NCBI RefSeq assembly: GCF_949987535.1
Contig: NC_080074.1
Coordinates: 38,237,641-38,301,640, forward strand
From: Balaenoptera acutorostrata
Lineage: Eukaryota; Chordata; Mammalia; Artiodactyla; Balaenopteridae
Length of the DNA stretch: 64,000 bases
Reading direction: 5' to 3'
Positions 22,816 through 34,179 of the stretch are shown one piece after another. The notes below the pieces were generated by a model. It was given only the letters and a program-made list of their open reading frames with translations, did no database searches and had not been told where the DNA came from. Position 1 is the stretch's first letter. Every line of letters begins with the position of its first letter. A program made the translations under genes and the position numbers.

Positions 22816-24224
22816 AGCATTTGTAACATTTTAGAAGTTTTTATTGATTGATTTTCATTTTACTAAAGAGAACCCATGTTCTCTTGCAGTTTCTAGGTTA
22901 ATGTTATTACTAAAAAGTATAAATTGCCCTCTTCTGAATAATGTAAATCTAAATCCAATAGTATGATATAGTTATGTACAGATTTTTCAGCTCAAGTGTC
23001 CTATAAAACTCTTCATAGTTATAAATGTGACTTATTTAATTTATCTGTTTTTCTTTTCCCTTCCTTCCCCAAACTAATTGAATGTATCTCCCTAAGTCTG
23101 AGCTGAGAGTTGTCGTAAGGGAAGAGAATTGTAACTAAAATAAATAACTATATTTTGTAAATCAGTTTTAAATAATTTATCATATAGCATAACATTTAGT
23201 GAATCAGAATAGCCTTAAGGTCTTAAACATTACTGAGAAATTATCTCATTTGGAGTGTATACTTTCCAGTAAGACCTCCCAGTTGAGAGGGAGGGGGAAG
23301 ATATCTTCCTTTTTATGTTTAATTCATTACACAATTAAACATGTTCATTACATAAAATTTAGAAATTCAGAGGAAAATCTACATTTTCTATGTAAGCCTT
23401 CCACTTCTCTCATTAAGTAATGTCAGTCTGTGATTTATTTCAACAACAAAAAATGATTCTAGATTCATAATAAACCCAGATTTAAGATTAAAATTATTTT
23501 CTTTCACATGCAAAAAAAATCTTGTTCCTTAAGAGAAAAAAAAGCAAGGTCAAAAGGTAGAACTCTATATCCTTTTAAGTGTATGAGGTTTAAGGATGAA
23601 AGAGTATCTTTTCATCTAGTGGAGAAAAACATAGCAGGAGATCAAATAGGTCAGGACTAATTGGATCCCATTTTAGTAGGTTAGTTTTTTTTTTGCCTAT
23701 ATTCAAAAATACTGTCAAAAAAATCTTTAATTCCTTTCCTGAGAGAAGAATTCATGATATGGCTTGAGAAATTCCTTGATCAATAATGAATTCTGAAGAA
23801 ATGAAAATATAGTAATATGTATTGTAGACAAAAAGTTTTGCTGAAGCCATTGTATACAAGAAGAGTTCAAGAGACCATACTTAATTATAGGTCCCAATTA
23901 AACCTGCAAAAATACTTAGATCTGTTCACCTTGGTTTATGTCTCTGCTTCATAAGATAAGCCTGGTTACTTCATGGTTTTGTAAGTCAAATATGCAAGGT
24001 TTACATGTGCAAATATGCATTTTTTAAGTCTTTTTCCCTAAACTTTTTATTCAGTCACAATGTCTCCTGATGAAATTATGGTGCCACATTCTTTATTATT
24101 GGATTATGAGAGTGGAGAGCCTGCAGGCCACATACCTGGTAGAAGAATTGAAAAGCCAGCTTTTTTTCCGTCCCTACCTGTATGTGATTCAACATAAAAC
24201 AAAACACATCAAAACAATATTGCA
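22816..24224. other. AT-rich single-copy-looking sequence
   Basis: No repeat family, gene or splice pair was recognised. The frame at 23,199-23,420 (+) lacks any motif. Confidence 0.5.
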
Positions 24225-24485
24225 ATGACTACTGTTGTTGCTACTATTGCTACTTATGCTACTACCAGCTAAACCTTATTTGCATTTGCCATGTGCAATC
24301 AATTTACTCCCCCAACAATCATGTGAGACAGGTGCTATTAATATATGTTTCATATATGAGACAGTAAAACACAGAAATGTTAAGTAAGTAGCCCAAGGTT
24401 ACATATCTAATCAGTGTCAAAGTCAAGATTTGAACCTTGGTATCCTGGCTCTAAAGCTCATACTTCTAAGCAAGCTATACAACCC
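24225..24485 (-). mobile_element. MIR SINE, antisense
   Basis: 'gtgagacaggtgctattaat', 'gttaagtaagtagcccaagg' and 'agatttgaaccttggtatcc' give a clear reverse-complement MIR with its conserved core. Confidence 0.85.
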
Positions 24486-25095
24486 CATGTATTAACACGA
24501 ACACGAAACTGCAAGACAAAACCACAATATGTTGAAATTAAATTAGCTTATATGTTGATTTTATGATTGCATAATTCTGGATAAATTCTTTTGTCGTTTT
24601 GGGGGGGCCTACTTGTTCAGACAATTACGTAACACTGGAAATTAGGACTGAGGTTAGGGAGCTGCCTAAGGAAATTAGGGTTGAGGAATATAAAATGCAA
24701 AACCATTTAGAAGAAACAGAAGTCAATTGATGTGTAGTGGTGATCAGTTGAGCAGAAAGATATGTTTTCTAAGGAAAACATATTTTTATTTTTTTGACTA
24801 GTGTGTGTGTGTGCGCAGAGTGAGGCTAGATCATCTGTAAATGCTCCTATGGGGGGAATTCTTTACATGGAGTTTTAAGAATGTCATATACTTTCTAGTG
24901 CCTCCTTGAAAGGATGCTTTTAAATTGCCTTATTTATTACTAAAGCACTAGGTAGAAATAAATTGGATGCATATGTTCAATTTTTACTATGTGGTCAGAT
25001 ATTGAATGAGGAGTATTTTAATCTATGTTGTAAAATATCTCAGGCTAAAAATAAAGCGTGAGTCATCTGCCATGATGGTATATTCAGCAGCTAAA
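24486..25095. other. AT-rich sequence, nothing recognised
   Basis: It has a short TG run at about 24,803-24,816 and a G7 run at about 24,601-24,607. No gene was seen. Confidence 0.5.
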
Positions 25096-25111
25096 AATCA
25101 CAGTGCTTTTT

Positions 25112-25433
25112 TTTTTTTTTTTTTTTTTTTAATGAGGATCTTGAATCAGATGCGTATGTTTGATTGATTGATTGATTGATTGATTTTGGCTGTGTTGGGT
25201 CTTCGTTTCTGTGCGAGGGCTTTCTCCAGTTGTGGCAAGCGGGGGCCACTCTTCATTGCGATGCGCGGGCCTCTCTCGTTGCGGAGCACAGGCTCCAGAC
25301 GCGCAGGCTCAGCAGTTGTGGCTCACGGGCCCAGCCGCTCTGCGGCATGTGGGATCTTCCCAGGCCAGGGCTCGAACCCGTGTCCCCTGCATTAGCAGGC
25401 AGATTCTCAACCACTGCGCCACCAGGGAAGCCC
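25112..25433 (-). mobile_element. CHR-type SINE, antisense (short-body), with perfect TSD
   Basis: The reverse-complement CHR SINE has a perfect 16-bp TSD AATCACAGTGCTTTTT at 25,096-25,111 and 25,434-25,449. The tail includes (GATT)n at about 25,160-25,185 and a non-repetitive stretch at 25,132-25,158. Relative to the sister copies it lacks about 16 bases after 'gcgggcctct'. The overlapping frames at 25,176-25,477 are SINE read-through. Confidence 0.95.
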
Positions 25434-25449
25434 AATCACAGTGCTTTTT

Positions 25450-25953
25450 AAACATTCTTTTGTGTCAATTTGACTGAGTCATTTGTACACAATTGAAAAG
25501 AAATTGCTTTTTCTTTATAGGATTCCATATCATACCTGATAGTTACATGTGGCTTTAAGGTATCAAAATTCAGTCTAGTAGTAGTCACCATTAAAAAAAT
25601 ATTTTTCTTAGAAATTTAAGAATTCTTAAATATTCAGAAATGGCCAAGACAACAGAAATGTATATGGAAGAAGATACATTGTGAGTTTTGCATACTTTTT
25701 ATAATTCATACTGAGAATTGTTAATAACAATGCAGTCAATCGGTTGATCACTTAGTGTTTTTTCCCCCAACATTCCTTTACTTTTAGAAATATAATTAGG
25801 GTTGTACAAATGCATAAAAACCAGAACAAGAAAAATGCTTATTTCTTTTATTGATTCATTGGTACAAAAAATTTAATTCTGTGAAATATTTGTATTTTAT
25901 TCATGAGCCCTTATATGGTGAATATTATTAGAGCTGTGTGAATATTGAGTTTA
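25450..25953. other. AT-rich sequence, nothing recognised
   Basis: No gene or repeat family was identified. Confidence 0.5.
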
Positions 25954-25958
25954 GTTGC

Positions 25959-26518
25959 TGTATTAGTTATCTATTCCTGTTTAGTTGCTGTATTAGTTAT
26001 ATATCCCTGCATAAACAGTTATGCAGTTGTGCAAAACTCAAAACCAACTGACTTAAAACAACAGCATTTATTATCTTACAGTCTCTGTGGGTAGGGGTTT
26101 GGTGTGGTTTGCCTGGGTCCTCAGACTCAAAGTCTCTCATAAGCCTGCAATCAAAGTATCAGCCAGGGCTGCAGTCATCTTAATCTCAAGTAGGGGAGGA
26201 GTGGCTTCTGAGTTCACTTACATGGCTTTATTTCCTGGCTGCTTATTGGCATGAGACATTAGTTTCTTGCCACATGGACCTCCCCATAGCAATACTTTTA
26301 AAGTGGCAGCCTCTCCAGAGGGTTGAGAGAGACAGAGACTGAGAGAGACAGAGAGAGAGAGATCACAATTTTTGTAACCTAATCTCAGAAGTGATATCTC
26401 ATCACTTTTACTACATTTTCACGAGTTCCAGCTCATACTCAAGGGGAGAGGATTACACAAAGACATGAAATTTAGGAAATGGGATCATTGAGATCCATTT
26501 TAGAGTCTTCTTACCACA
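25959..26518 (-). mobile_element. MaLR-type LTR, antisense
   Basis: The termini are TG (25,959) and CA (26,518). 'tgacttaaaacaacagcatt', 'tctctgtgggtaggggtttg', 'cttgccacatggacctcccc' and 'aaggggagaggattacaca' follow an old MLT1-like LTR in reverse. The flanks gttgc and gtttc are a 4/5-matching candidate 5-bp TSD. A 30-bp tandem duplication (25,949-25,978 and 25,979-26,008, two mismatches) sits at the left edge. Confidence 0.65.
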
Positions 26519-27166
26519 GTTTCCAAAGATATCATAAACAATATTGCAAAATAAGTGAGATGTATCTTTTCTTCCCTTTCCCTTTTTGATAATTTTCTTC
26601 TTTATGGAATTCTCTCCCTGGGTGTTACCTCTGGTCTGAAATGATGCATCTCCTTCCCATGACTGATTAAAATTCGCTTTGAGCTATTATCCCTCAATAG
26701 GTACTTGCTGAAGTAATCTTATTTTATGTGCAAGACATTTGGCAAATGCATTGTGGACAATGAAAGAATGAGTAACTTCATGTACTTCTTCCCATTGAGT
26801 TTGCACTTGAGGTGCTTAAGATTGGATAGAATCTGTGGAAATGGTTCACTTAGTGACTAATTCTAATAATGTGTTATCTTTTAATTAAGCCTTAGGTTTC
26901 AATGACTTAGAATAGAAAAATAATGTATCATGGGAGAATATCAGGTACTGGGACCTGAAAGGAGTTACTTTTTGGCAGAGACCTTAAGAAGGCCTTGCTA
27001 CCACCATATAGGCAACTGTCTACTCCAAGCCTCCTTCCATGGCTTTGGGGTTTTTTGAATGAATGTATTTTTTGAGAACCCACAGAACATAGTTAGATGA
27101 ATCTCTGCTAAAGGAGTTAGAATTTATATGGAAAGATAACACATAGAATGATAATGTAAGACAATA
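26519..27166. other. Mixed AT-rich sequence, no clear feature
   Basis: Around 26,580-26,800 the text vaguely resembles an L2 3' end but not enough to call. The frame 27,020-27,241 (-) overlaps the mariner hairpin and is not a gene. Confidence 0.4.
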
Positions 27167-27168
27167 TA

Positions 27169-27246
27169 TTGGCTTGGCCAAAAAGTTTGTTCGGGTTTTT
27201 CGTACGATCTTAGGAAAAACCCGAACAAACTTTTTGGCCAACCCAA
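27169..27246. mobile_element. Mariner-derived palindromic MITE / miRNA-like hairpin
   Basis: A 78-bp element has about 33-base inverted arms with a single mismatch (TTGGCTTGGCC at the left, GGCCAACCCAA at the right) and a loop of about 12 bases. It lies between TA dinucleotides (27,167-27,168 and 27,247-27,248). The ends match the terminal repeats of cetartiodactyl mariner, and the whole resembles the MADE1-like MITE of that family. If transcribed it folds into a pre-miRNA-like hairpin. In cattle, the miR-2284/2285 family derives from related sequence. Confidence 0.88.
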
Positions 27247-27459
27247 TATATATGAAAATAAATATAATGAAAATTCAGTGGATGGAATTTTTTTAAATTA
27301 TATTTGACATTTTTATTTTAGGGTGCAAAAACAAAAACAAGCAAACAAACTCCTGGCTGGGCTGGTCAAGAAAGTGTTATTTGTTTTGAATCTGAAGTAT
27401 CTTCATACATCCTGTGATTCAGGCCAAGCCTACTCTGGCTTGCATTTTTAATATCCCCT

Positions 27460-27933
27460 TGTGGTAGGTTGAATAATGGTCCCCCAAAGATGTCCACGTC
27501 TTAATTCCCAGAACTTGAAAATATGTTACCTAACACGGTAAATGGGACTTTGTAGATACGTTTAAAGGATCTTGAGATGGGGAGATTGTTCTGAGTACTT
27601 GGGTGGTCCAATGTTATCATAAGGGTCCTTCTAAGAGGGAGGCAAGAGGGTTAGAGTCAGAAAAAGAAGATGTGAAGGTAGAATCAGAAATTAAACTGGT
27701 GCTCTTTGAAGATGGAGAGTTGGGACCATGAGCCAAGGAATGTAGGTGGCCTCTAGAAGCTGGAAAAAGCAAGAAAGTGGATTCTCCACTGAAGTCTCCA
27801 GAAGGAACACAGCCCTGCCAACACCTTGATTTTCAGATTTCTAGTCTCCAAAACTGTAAGAGAATAAATTTGTATTGTTTTAAGTCACTAAATTTGTAGT
27901 AATCTGTTAAAGGGTCAATAGGAAATTAATACA
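27460..27933 (+). mobile_element. MLT1-type LTR (ERVL-MaLR), sense
   Basis: It starts TGTGGTAGGTTGAATAATGG and ends 'aaattaataca'. It contains 'gatcttgagatggggagatt', 'gagccaaggaatgtaggtgg' and AATAAA followed by 'tttgtattgttttaag', in the order of MLT1 LTRs. The flanks cccct and ctcct match at 4 of 5. No internal retroviral sequence is attached. Confidence 0.85.
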
Positions 27934-28064
27934 CTCCTTATCCCTGGGGATTCCACTCATCCACCACCAGGCTAGTTTGCTTAATCCTTCTAGGTAGTCC
28001 TTTTGGGTCAACTACATTTCAAGATGCACTCCTTCCTGTGCAGCCCACATCTAGTCCTCAGAAA

Positions 28065-28095
28065 TGTGTGTGTTTGTGTCTGTGTGTGTGTGTGA
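28065..28095. repeat. Imperfect (TG)n repeat
   Basis: TG units interrupted by TT and CT. It generates the short frames at 28,038-28,312. Confidence 0.85.
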
Positions 28096-28195
28096 AGGGG
28101 TGTGCTTTGGGGTTAAGGAGTGAGAAACAGGGACAGGCTTTGGTGCCCATGTCTGAAGATGCCAAACATCCTGAAAAACAAAGATACTGTACTAT

Positions 28196-28910
28196 ACACA
28201 CAGAAGATAATAAATGTTGGTGAAAATGTAGAGAAATTGGAACCCTTGTACACTGTTGGTAGGAATGCAAAATGGTGCAGCCAGTGTGAAAAACAGTATA
28301 GAGACTCCTCAAAAAATTAAAAATAGAAGTACCATGTGATCCAGCAACCTCACTTCTGGGTATTTATGCACAAGAATTTAAATCACAGTCTCAAAAACAT
28401 TTTTCACTGTGGCACTATTCACAGCAGCTGAGATGTGCAAAAGATGTACATGGATGAATGGATAAAGAAAATGTGATATGTGTACACACACACACACAGA
28501 CATACACACATACATATATACACACAATGGAATATTATACAGCCTTTAAAAAGAAGGGAATCCTGCAAAATGCAGCAAGATGGATAAACCTTGAAGATAT
28601 TATGTTAAGTAAAATAAGGCAGTCACAGAAGAACAAATTCTGCATGATTCCACTTATATGAAGTATCTAAAATAGTCAAAGTCATAGAAGCAGAGAGTAG
28701 TGGTTTCCAGGGGCTATGGAGAGTGGGAAATGAGGAGTTGATAACCAACAGGTATAAAGTGTCAGTTATGTAAAATGAGTAAGTTCTAGAGACCTGCTGT
28801 ACAATATTGCGGCTACAGTTAATAGTACTGCATTGTGCACTTAAAATTTTGTTAAGAGGATAGATTCCATATTAAATGTGCTTAATGTATATAAAATGAT
28901 ATATATTTTT
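28196..28910 (+). mobile_element. Old L1 ORF2 tail and 3' UTR, sense
   Basis: 'aatgttggtgaaaatgtaga', 'acactgttggtaggaatgc' and 'acaatggaatattatacagc' are the L1 ORF2 C-terminal region. Translation at 28,521-28,661 keeps TMEYYTAFKKK. The older L1M-type 3' UTR follows ('ggtttccaggggctatggag', 'ttaatagtactgcattgtg'). A (CA)n expansion at about 28,483-28,527 lies inside the coding relic. Confidence 0.8.
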
Positions 28911-29205
28911 TCCTATCCAATATGTCAATAATGCCCCATTAAGAGAAGATGCTTTTCAATTCTGGCAGAATTTTTCTTTACGGTATTTTAGCAAGACCTG
29001 GTGCAACTCCTTGCTTGAGGATGTGAGGATGCTTGTCACCATAGCATTGTTCTTAGCCTTTGGGCCAAGCTAAAATTTAGAAAGATTCCAATTTTAATAT
29101 TGGGTTATACATAGCTACTGCATTATGTATTCAGGATTCACAATCTAGTTTTGGGGATGCTGGAGGCAAAGGAATAAAGACTAATCTACCATCTAAAAGT
29201 AACTG

Positions 29206-29387
29206 CAGGCAGTTCTTACTTTGCATGCTACTGTGTTAACTGAAACCAGTGCATGTTGGAACCAGAGGAGTTGTGGCCTTGCTTTACACAGCAACTGAAT
29301 TGCCACAGAGCCATGCAAAACCAGGACATAGTTCTTATATTCACCAGATTTGGTTAACACTGTATCGTGCAAAGTGAGGACTATCTG
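29206..29387. mobile_element. Short DNA transposon with long terminal inverted repeats, family unassigned
   Basis: The left end CAGGCAGTTCTTACTTTGC (29,206-29,224) and the inverse of the right end (CAGATAGTCCTCACTTTGC) align. The match continues over about 46 bases at roughly three quarters identity, giving a 182-bp palindromic-ended element. The CAG...CTG termini suggest a Tigger/MER-type MITE, but I do not see TA flanks. The frame at 29,193-29,390 (-) is simply the element. Confidence 0.6.
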
Positions 29388-29951
29388 CATTTATTGCCCA
29401 GAGGGCTTCATTTAAGAGAAATAGCCAAATTTCTTTGCCACCACACTGATCTCAAGAGGCTTAGAATTCTATGCACTTTGGAATTCTTATCTGGCTGTGT
29501 GGCTCAGTTGAATGCTCTCATTTACATCTGGGAGGAATAATAAATAAAGAAAAATAAGTTTCAGAAATATTAAAGAAAGGAGAGATCCAAATATAAAATA
29601 TTCCAATTTTATTTGATTTACTATATCTTATAAATCAAAGCATATTTATTATAAACTTTGATACTTGGTATTAGTTGGGTTTTTTGGGAACCTGTTCAGT
29701 TGAATAGAAGAAAACAAGACTGTCTATAGAACATATACCGACTATAGAGCATTCTGTCATTGACTAAATCTCCAGGTTGGAAGTCTCTCACACTATGATA
29801 TAATCTCAATTAGTCTAATAGCATAATATCAGTACATTTTATGCTCTGATTTCAGTCAGTTTCATTTTCTTTTATTTAATAGTATTTTGAGAATGTGATA
29901 TTGATATTGCAAACATTGATTCATATCAGAATCCTGGTAGCATCAATTGAA

Positions 29952-30059
29952 ATGGAGCTGCTCAGAAGAAAAAATAGAGAAATTATAGTCCTCTTGCTAT
30001 TTCTGGTTACCATTATAGTCATCATTCTTTACTTCAAAAACAGAAGAGATAGGAAATGA
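29952..30059 (+). CDS. Speculative 35-codon microprotein frame with one membrane segment
   Basis: An ATG with purine at -3 and G at +4 opens a 35-codon frame ending in TGA. The predicted peptide starts MELLRRKNR, has a 19-residue hydrophobic segment EIIVLLLFLVTIIVIILYF, and ends with a basic tail KNRRDRK. This is the layout of a tiny single-pass membrane peptide. I do not recognise it. AT-rich DNA often encodes hydrophobic runs by chance, no promoter or poly(A) signal is tied to it, and the frame is open upstream only to 29,883. It could be coincidence. Confidence 0.12.
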   Translation: MELLRRKNREIIVLLLFLVTIIVIILYFKNRRDRK

Positions 30060-31009
30060 ATTTAAAATCTATTTCTTATGATTTAGAACTTGATAAATTT
30101 TTTTCTTAAAAGAAAATAGCAATATAGAGGGAAGTTGTCTGCATAGCCCTTAGATTCAAATTAGACTTCTTTCTGAAAATTTCGCATATCTTATTTTAGA
30201 TAATGCTACTTATTACTGTTTTATCTAGTTCTCATCTCTCTACCTGATTCCTACATGACTATTATTTCCAAAATTAAGGTATTATCATGAAATACTTAAT
30301 ATTTAGCTGAAAATCCTGTGCCAGACTTGTCTGTAAGTGTGAACTTAATGGATTGAAAATATTTCATCTGCTTTCTTGCCAATTTCTCATGTTACCTTGA
30401 AAAACTATATATGTTAATTGGTCTAATACATAAAATTTAGACAGATATAGTTAGATATTTGTTAGAAATATCTGTAATATACATATTTATTTTTAAATAA
30501 ACTACTTGCCCTATTTTTGTTTTCATTTCACAATCAATTCTTCCTTGTAGTTATTTATAAATCAGAATGATACATGTCTTTAAGGTACTGCAGTCAGTGG
30601 AATTGCTGATAATAGTTGGAAGAGAGATATATTTTATTCTTTCCTCTAAAAAAATCACCTCAGCATAATATCCAGTTTTTTTTTTAACCCAGTAAAAGTT
30701 TTAGGCTATTATTTACTGAGTTAAGCATAAAACCTGATTTTTTAAAAAGGATGGGGTATTGTATTTTTTCCTAGATATCTACTTGTGTTTTGTGTCAGGG
30801 AAAGATCAAACATCATATAATTGAAGGTTTAATTGTAAATTAAGATCACAGTAATTGAGTCTGACTCTCAACCAATAAAGGCTGATAGACAAATTTCCAC
30901 AAATTTTGTGTACCTAGGATCATAACATTGATATCCTCGTTTAAATGTTGGACCCTTCCTCTCAATTGCTATAGTACATTTCAAACAGGCTTAAGGCTGC
31001 CCACCATGG

Positions 31010-31029
31010 TATATAAATATGTGACGTCA
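31010..31029 (+). promoter_or_regulatory. TATA-like box next to a consensus CRE
   Basis: 'tatataaatat' at about 31,009-31,020 is followed by a perfect cAMP-response element TGACGTCA at 31,022-31,029. CpG-containing CREs are uncommon in this CpG-poor sequence. The CRE lies downstream of the TATA, which is not the usual order, and no transcript is attached. Confidence 0.2.
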
Positions 31030-31429
31030 GATAACACAACACTGAAAGAAGAGTAAATTGTGTATACATTCATGAATTTTATACAAAAAATAATTCTTAC
31101 TCTACAGCAAAAAGATTCCTCAAACTTTAGTAGGGAGAATAAAAATTACATATTTAAAAAATACTATTGGTGAAAAATTTATAAGAACCAAAGCCATAGA
31201 AATGCATGAAAATTATAGGGATAATTGAGGAGGTAAAATATGAAACTTAGGATCTCTTGCCTTTCAGGGAAAATACATTCTAGAAATTTAATGGAGATTC
31301 GTACCTAAAATTAATCTGTATGTTGGTCTCATCTACATGCATGCTAATGCTTATCTGTTTCAATGTATATCATTATGTAATGTGTCCATAGACTATTTTA
31401 TACATGTATAATCTAATCTGTACCTGTAC

Positions 31430-31655
31430 ATTATTCCATGCATAATAATAGCTACTTTTAATTGATAATTTACTATAGGTTATCAATTTAACTTTCCATG
31501 AACAATTGTAATTAATACTCCAAGGTCCTCCTAAGATAAGTAGTAAGACATAGGTTGACTTATTTTATATGAGGTATATAAAGCAATTTGCCCAAGGTCA
31601 CATAGCTAGTAAGTAGTGAAGCTAGGCTTGAACCTGTTCTCTTGATCACTAAGAT
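31430..31655 (-). mobile_element. MIR SINE, antisense
   Basis: 'aagcaatttgcccaaggtca', 'catagctagtaagtagtgaa' and 'gaacctgttctcttgatcac' give a clear reverse-complement MIR core. Confidence 0.8.
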
Positions 31656-31984
31656 ATTTCTTCTTGCATGTGTGTTACATCTTGTACGCTTGAGGTAGAA
31701 TTAAAGGGCTGTTGGCTACTCCTCAGCCAGGTTCTCTTGGGATGATTGGTCCTCTGTTGTGTTAACAAAAATATCTGATCATCAGTCTTGCCATCCAGAA
31801 GTTTAAATTCTGCAGTAAACTCAAAGATAATCAGCTTCTCAATGGCTGGTATACACTAACCAAACCAATATATATCCAGAATGAAAATGTACTAATATAG
31901 GATAATGAACGTTTCAAAGTGATCCCAAGTACTACTGTCAGCCAATCAGCTTACCCTCTCCTTATAGGGGTTCATGGGAGGCTA
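31656..31984. other. Single-copy-looking sequence, nothing recognised
   Basis: No gene or repeat was identified. Confidence 0.45.
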
Positions 31985-33100
31985 GATTCAACATAAATTT
32001 ATGAAATTCCTTTAACATTTATTGGTCATGCTTTGTGATAACTACTGAAGATACAGAGATGGTAAGTGCCTCACTGAGCTAATTTAGCCCTCAAATGAAT
32101 GGCAAAGACAGGTGAGTAGAATGACAATTATAAAATGATGTGGTAGAGTTGTGAGTGGGTTAAGTGGTAGATGCTGTGCAAGTAGCAGCAGAACCATTAC
32201 CCCAGCTTGAGGGACTCAGGAAAGTCTCCTGAGAGGAGGTGATGCCTGGGCTGAGTCTCAAAGGGTAAGATTTATCCAGAGGAGGGAGGGGTGGCTTTCC
32301 AGGCAGAAGGATCTGTGGTGCAGAAGCATAGAAGTAAGAAAACACTTGACACAAAAGGGAAGTACAGGGTTCATTATGATAGCGAGTATAAGGTTTCTTT
32401 TGAGGAAGTGGTAAAAAGTGAAATAAGAAAAGTCTAGAACTATATAATGAATGACTTCATGCATAAATATGCTTGATATGTGTTTCATCCTAAAAAGAAT
32501 AGGATCTTATTAAGGATTTTGAGTATAGGAGTAACATATACATATTTGCATTTGAAACACATCATTCTGAAGTAGTGGTTCTTAAACTTTAGCCTGCATC
32601 AGACTCACTTGGAGGGCTTGTTAAGAGTTTCTGATTCAGCAGGACTGGAGTAAACCCCAAGAAAATGCATTTGTAAGTTCCTAGGTGACACTGATGCTAC
32701 TAGTTTCCAGGTCACATTGTGAGAAACACTTCTCTGGAGAAGAGATTGTATAAGGATGAGAGTAGAAAAAAGAACTCAAAAAAGACACTATTTGGAGAAA
32801 TCCAGGAATAAGGGAAAAATAAAATGAGGCTTTGAACTAAGGTAGTGAATGGAGTGGATGATGAAAGGGGGTAGTAGATTGAACTAAGCAGATATCTAGA
32901 AAGAAAAATTGACTGGCTTGGTATTTGAATACCAGAGTGAGGGAACACTCTATTGACTTCCAGAAATCTCGATTGACTGTTTATTGGAAATGCCAAAAGA
33001 GATAAATGCTGGGAGAAGAAATTGGATGGAGGCAGTTGCCCAGAGTAATGGCAGAGGAGGAGATGAGATGAGGTCTGATTTGGCCATATTAAATTTGAGA
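31985..33100 (-). mobile_element. Antisense L2 LINE, interrupted by a MER5A
   Basis: It begins with the inverted L2 3' end ('aacatttattggtcatgctt') and runs through 'ctgagaggaggtgatgcctg' and 'ttccaggcagaaggatctgt'. After the MER5A insert it continues at 'agattgtataaggatgaga'. Minus-strand frames at 32,160-32,996 are decayed L2 translation without an intact domain. Confidence 0.75.
32573..32731 (+). mobile_element. MER5A-type hAT MITE, sense
   Basis: 'agtggttcttaaactttagc', 'gcatcagactcacttggagg' and 'gtttctgattcagcagga' match MER5A, ending 'gagaaacact'. The flanking 8-mers ttctgaag (32,565-32,572) and ctctggag (32,732-32,739) agree at 6 of 8, as expected for an old hAT 8-bp TSD. It is inserted in the surrounding L2. 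Confidence 0.85.
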
Positions 33101-33649
33101 TAACAAGTACCCATCAATGTGTAAAAGTTGGCAAAAAGGAGCTGAGTCTGAGTCAGGATTTAGCAAAAGGTTCCCTTTATCACCTCAGCCATATGGAAGG
33201 GAATAGACAAGAAAAAGAGCAGCACAGAAAAATCATAATGGAAAGTGCTTCAAAGAGGGCACTCCATGGAAAAGGCAGAACCTTAAATCTCTTTGGTACT
33301 TTCTTCAGAAAACCCTATTCCATGCAACACTGTCACAATTATGTTTTTGATACATATTAGATTTCCTGTCTAGGTTTGAGTTTGAAAAGGATACTTTGAA
33401 CTTAGAAATATATAGCAAAAATCTTTGGAATTTTACTTTTTTGCTAAATCCAGTGGCATTAATGCTCTTATCTGTAGGTCAGACAAGGATATTCTTTTTT
33501 CCATCAGAGAATATCCACCTCACCTCAGAAAAATTCTGCTTGCAATTTTATTCATTTCTTCTACAAATATTGAATAAGTATGTTTTCTGCCAAGTCACTA
33601 TGTGGCATGCCAAGATGTCCTCCACATTTTTTTCCACACCTCCACTTAC
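33101..33649. other. Mixed sequence, nothing recognised
   Basis: The 96-codon frame at 33,396-33,686 (+) lacks motifs and runs into a MIR. No gene call is made. Confidence 0.45.
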
Positions 33650-33890
33650 TCAAGAGAGCATAATAGTTAAAAATCATTGCCTCTGAAGTTAGCCTGTTTA
33701 GCTTTGAACACTTAGTAGTTATGTAACCTTTGTCAAGTCATTTAAACTCTTGAAGACTAAGTTTCATCATCTTAAAAATGGTGAAAATAATCAGCTAAAA
33801 GAGCTGGGATGCTTTTTAATGAGGCAATAGAAATTTCAGCATGGCATCTGGTACAGTAAATGCTTAATAAATGTTAATTATTATGTTACC
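33650..33890 (+). mobile_element. MIR SINE, sense
   Basis: 'agttatgtaacctttgtcaa', 'gtttcatcatcttaaaaatg' and the end 'tgcttaataaatgttaatta' follow MIR order. It is highly diverged. Confidence 0.75.
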
Positions 33891-34179
33891 CAACCAAGGT
33901 CTTAGGGCAGACTTACCCAGTGTGCGTTCAAAAACAAATACAATTCCAGCAACATGAAATACTCAGACATTGTCACTTTATAAAATTTCCCTTTACAACC
34001 CCTATATGTTGTAAATTCAGCACCTTATTTCTCTGAATTCTTCCTCATGTTATTCTTCAGATTGACATTCTGAAAGATCCTTGAAGTCAGAGAGGATGTC
34101 ATAGCCTCTGGATTCCATACACCAGATTCAGTGTGGTGCCTTGTGCTTACTTTGTGTGCAGCATGCACTTGTTGACTAA
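33891..34179. other. Mixed sequence, nothing recognised
   Basis: No feature is supported here. Confidence 0.4.

Larger units (their letters stand above)
29388..31429. other. AT-rich single-copy-looking sequence
   Basis: About 2 kb without recognised repeats. It holds the small open frame at 29,952-30,059 and a TATA/CRE-like pair at about 31,010-31,029, listed separately. No other candidate was seen. Confidence 0.5.

Noticed and set aside
26570..26800. L2 3' end
   Set aside because: Only scattered resemblance; too weak to annotate without an alignment.
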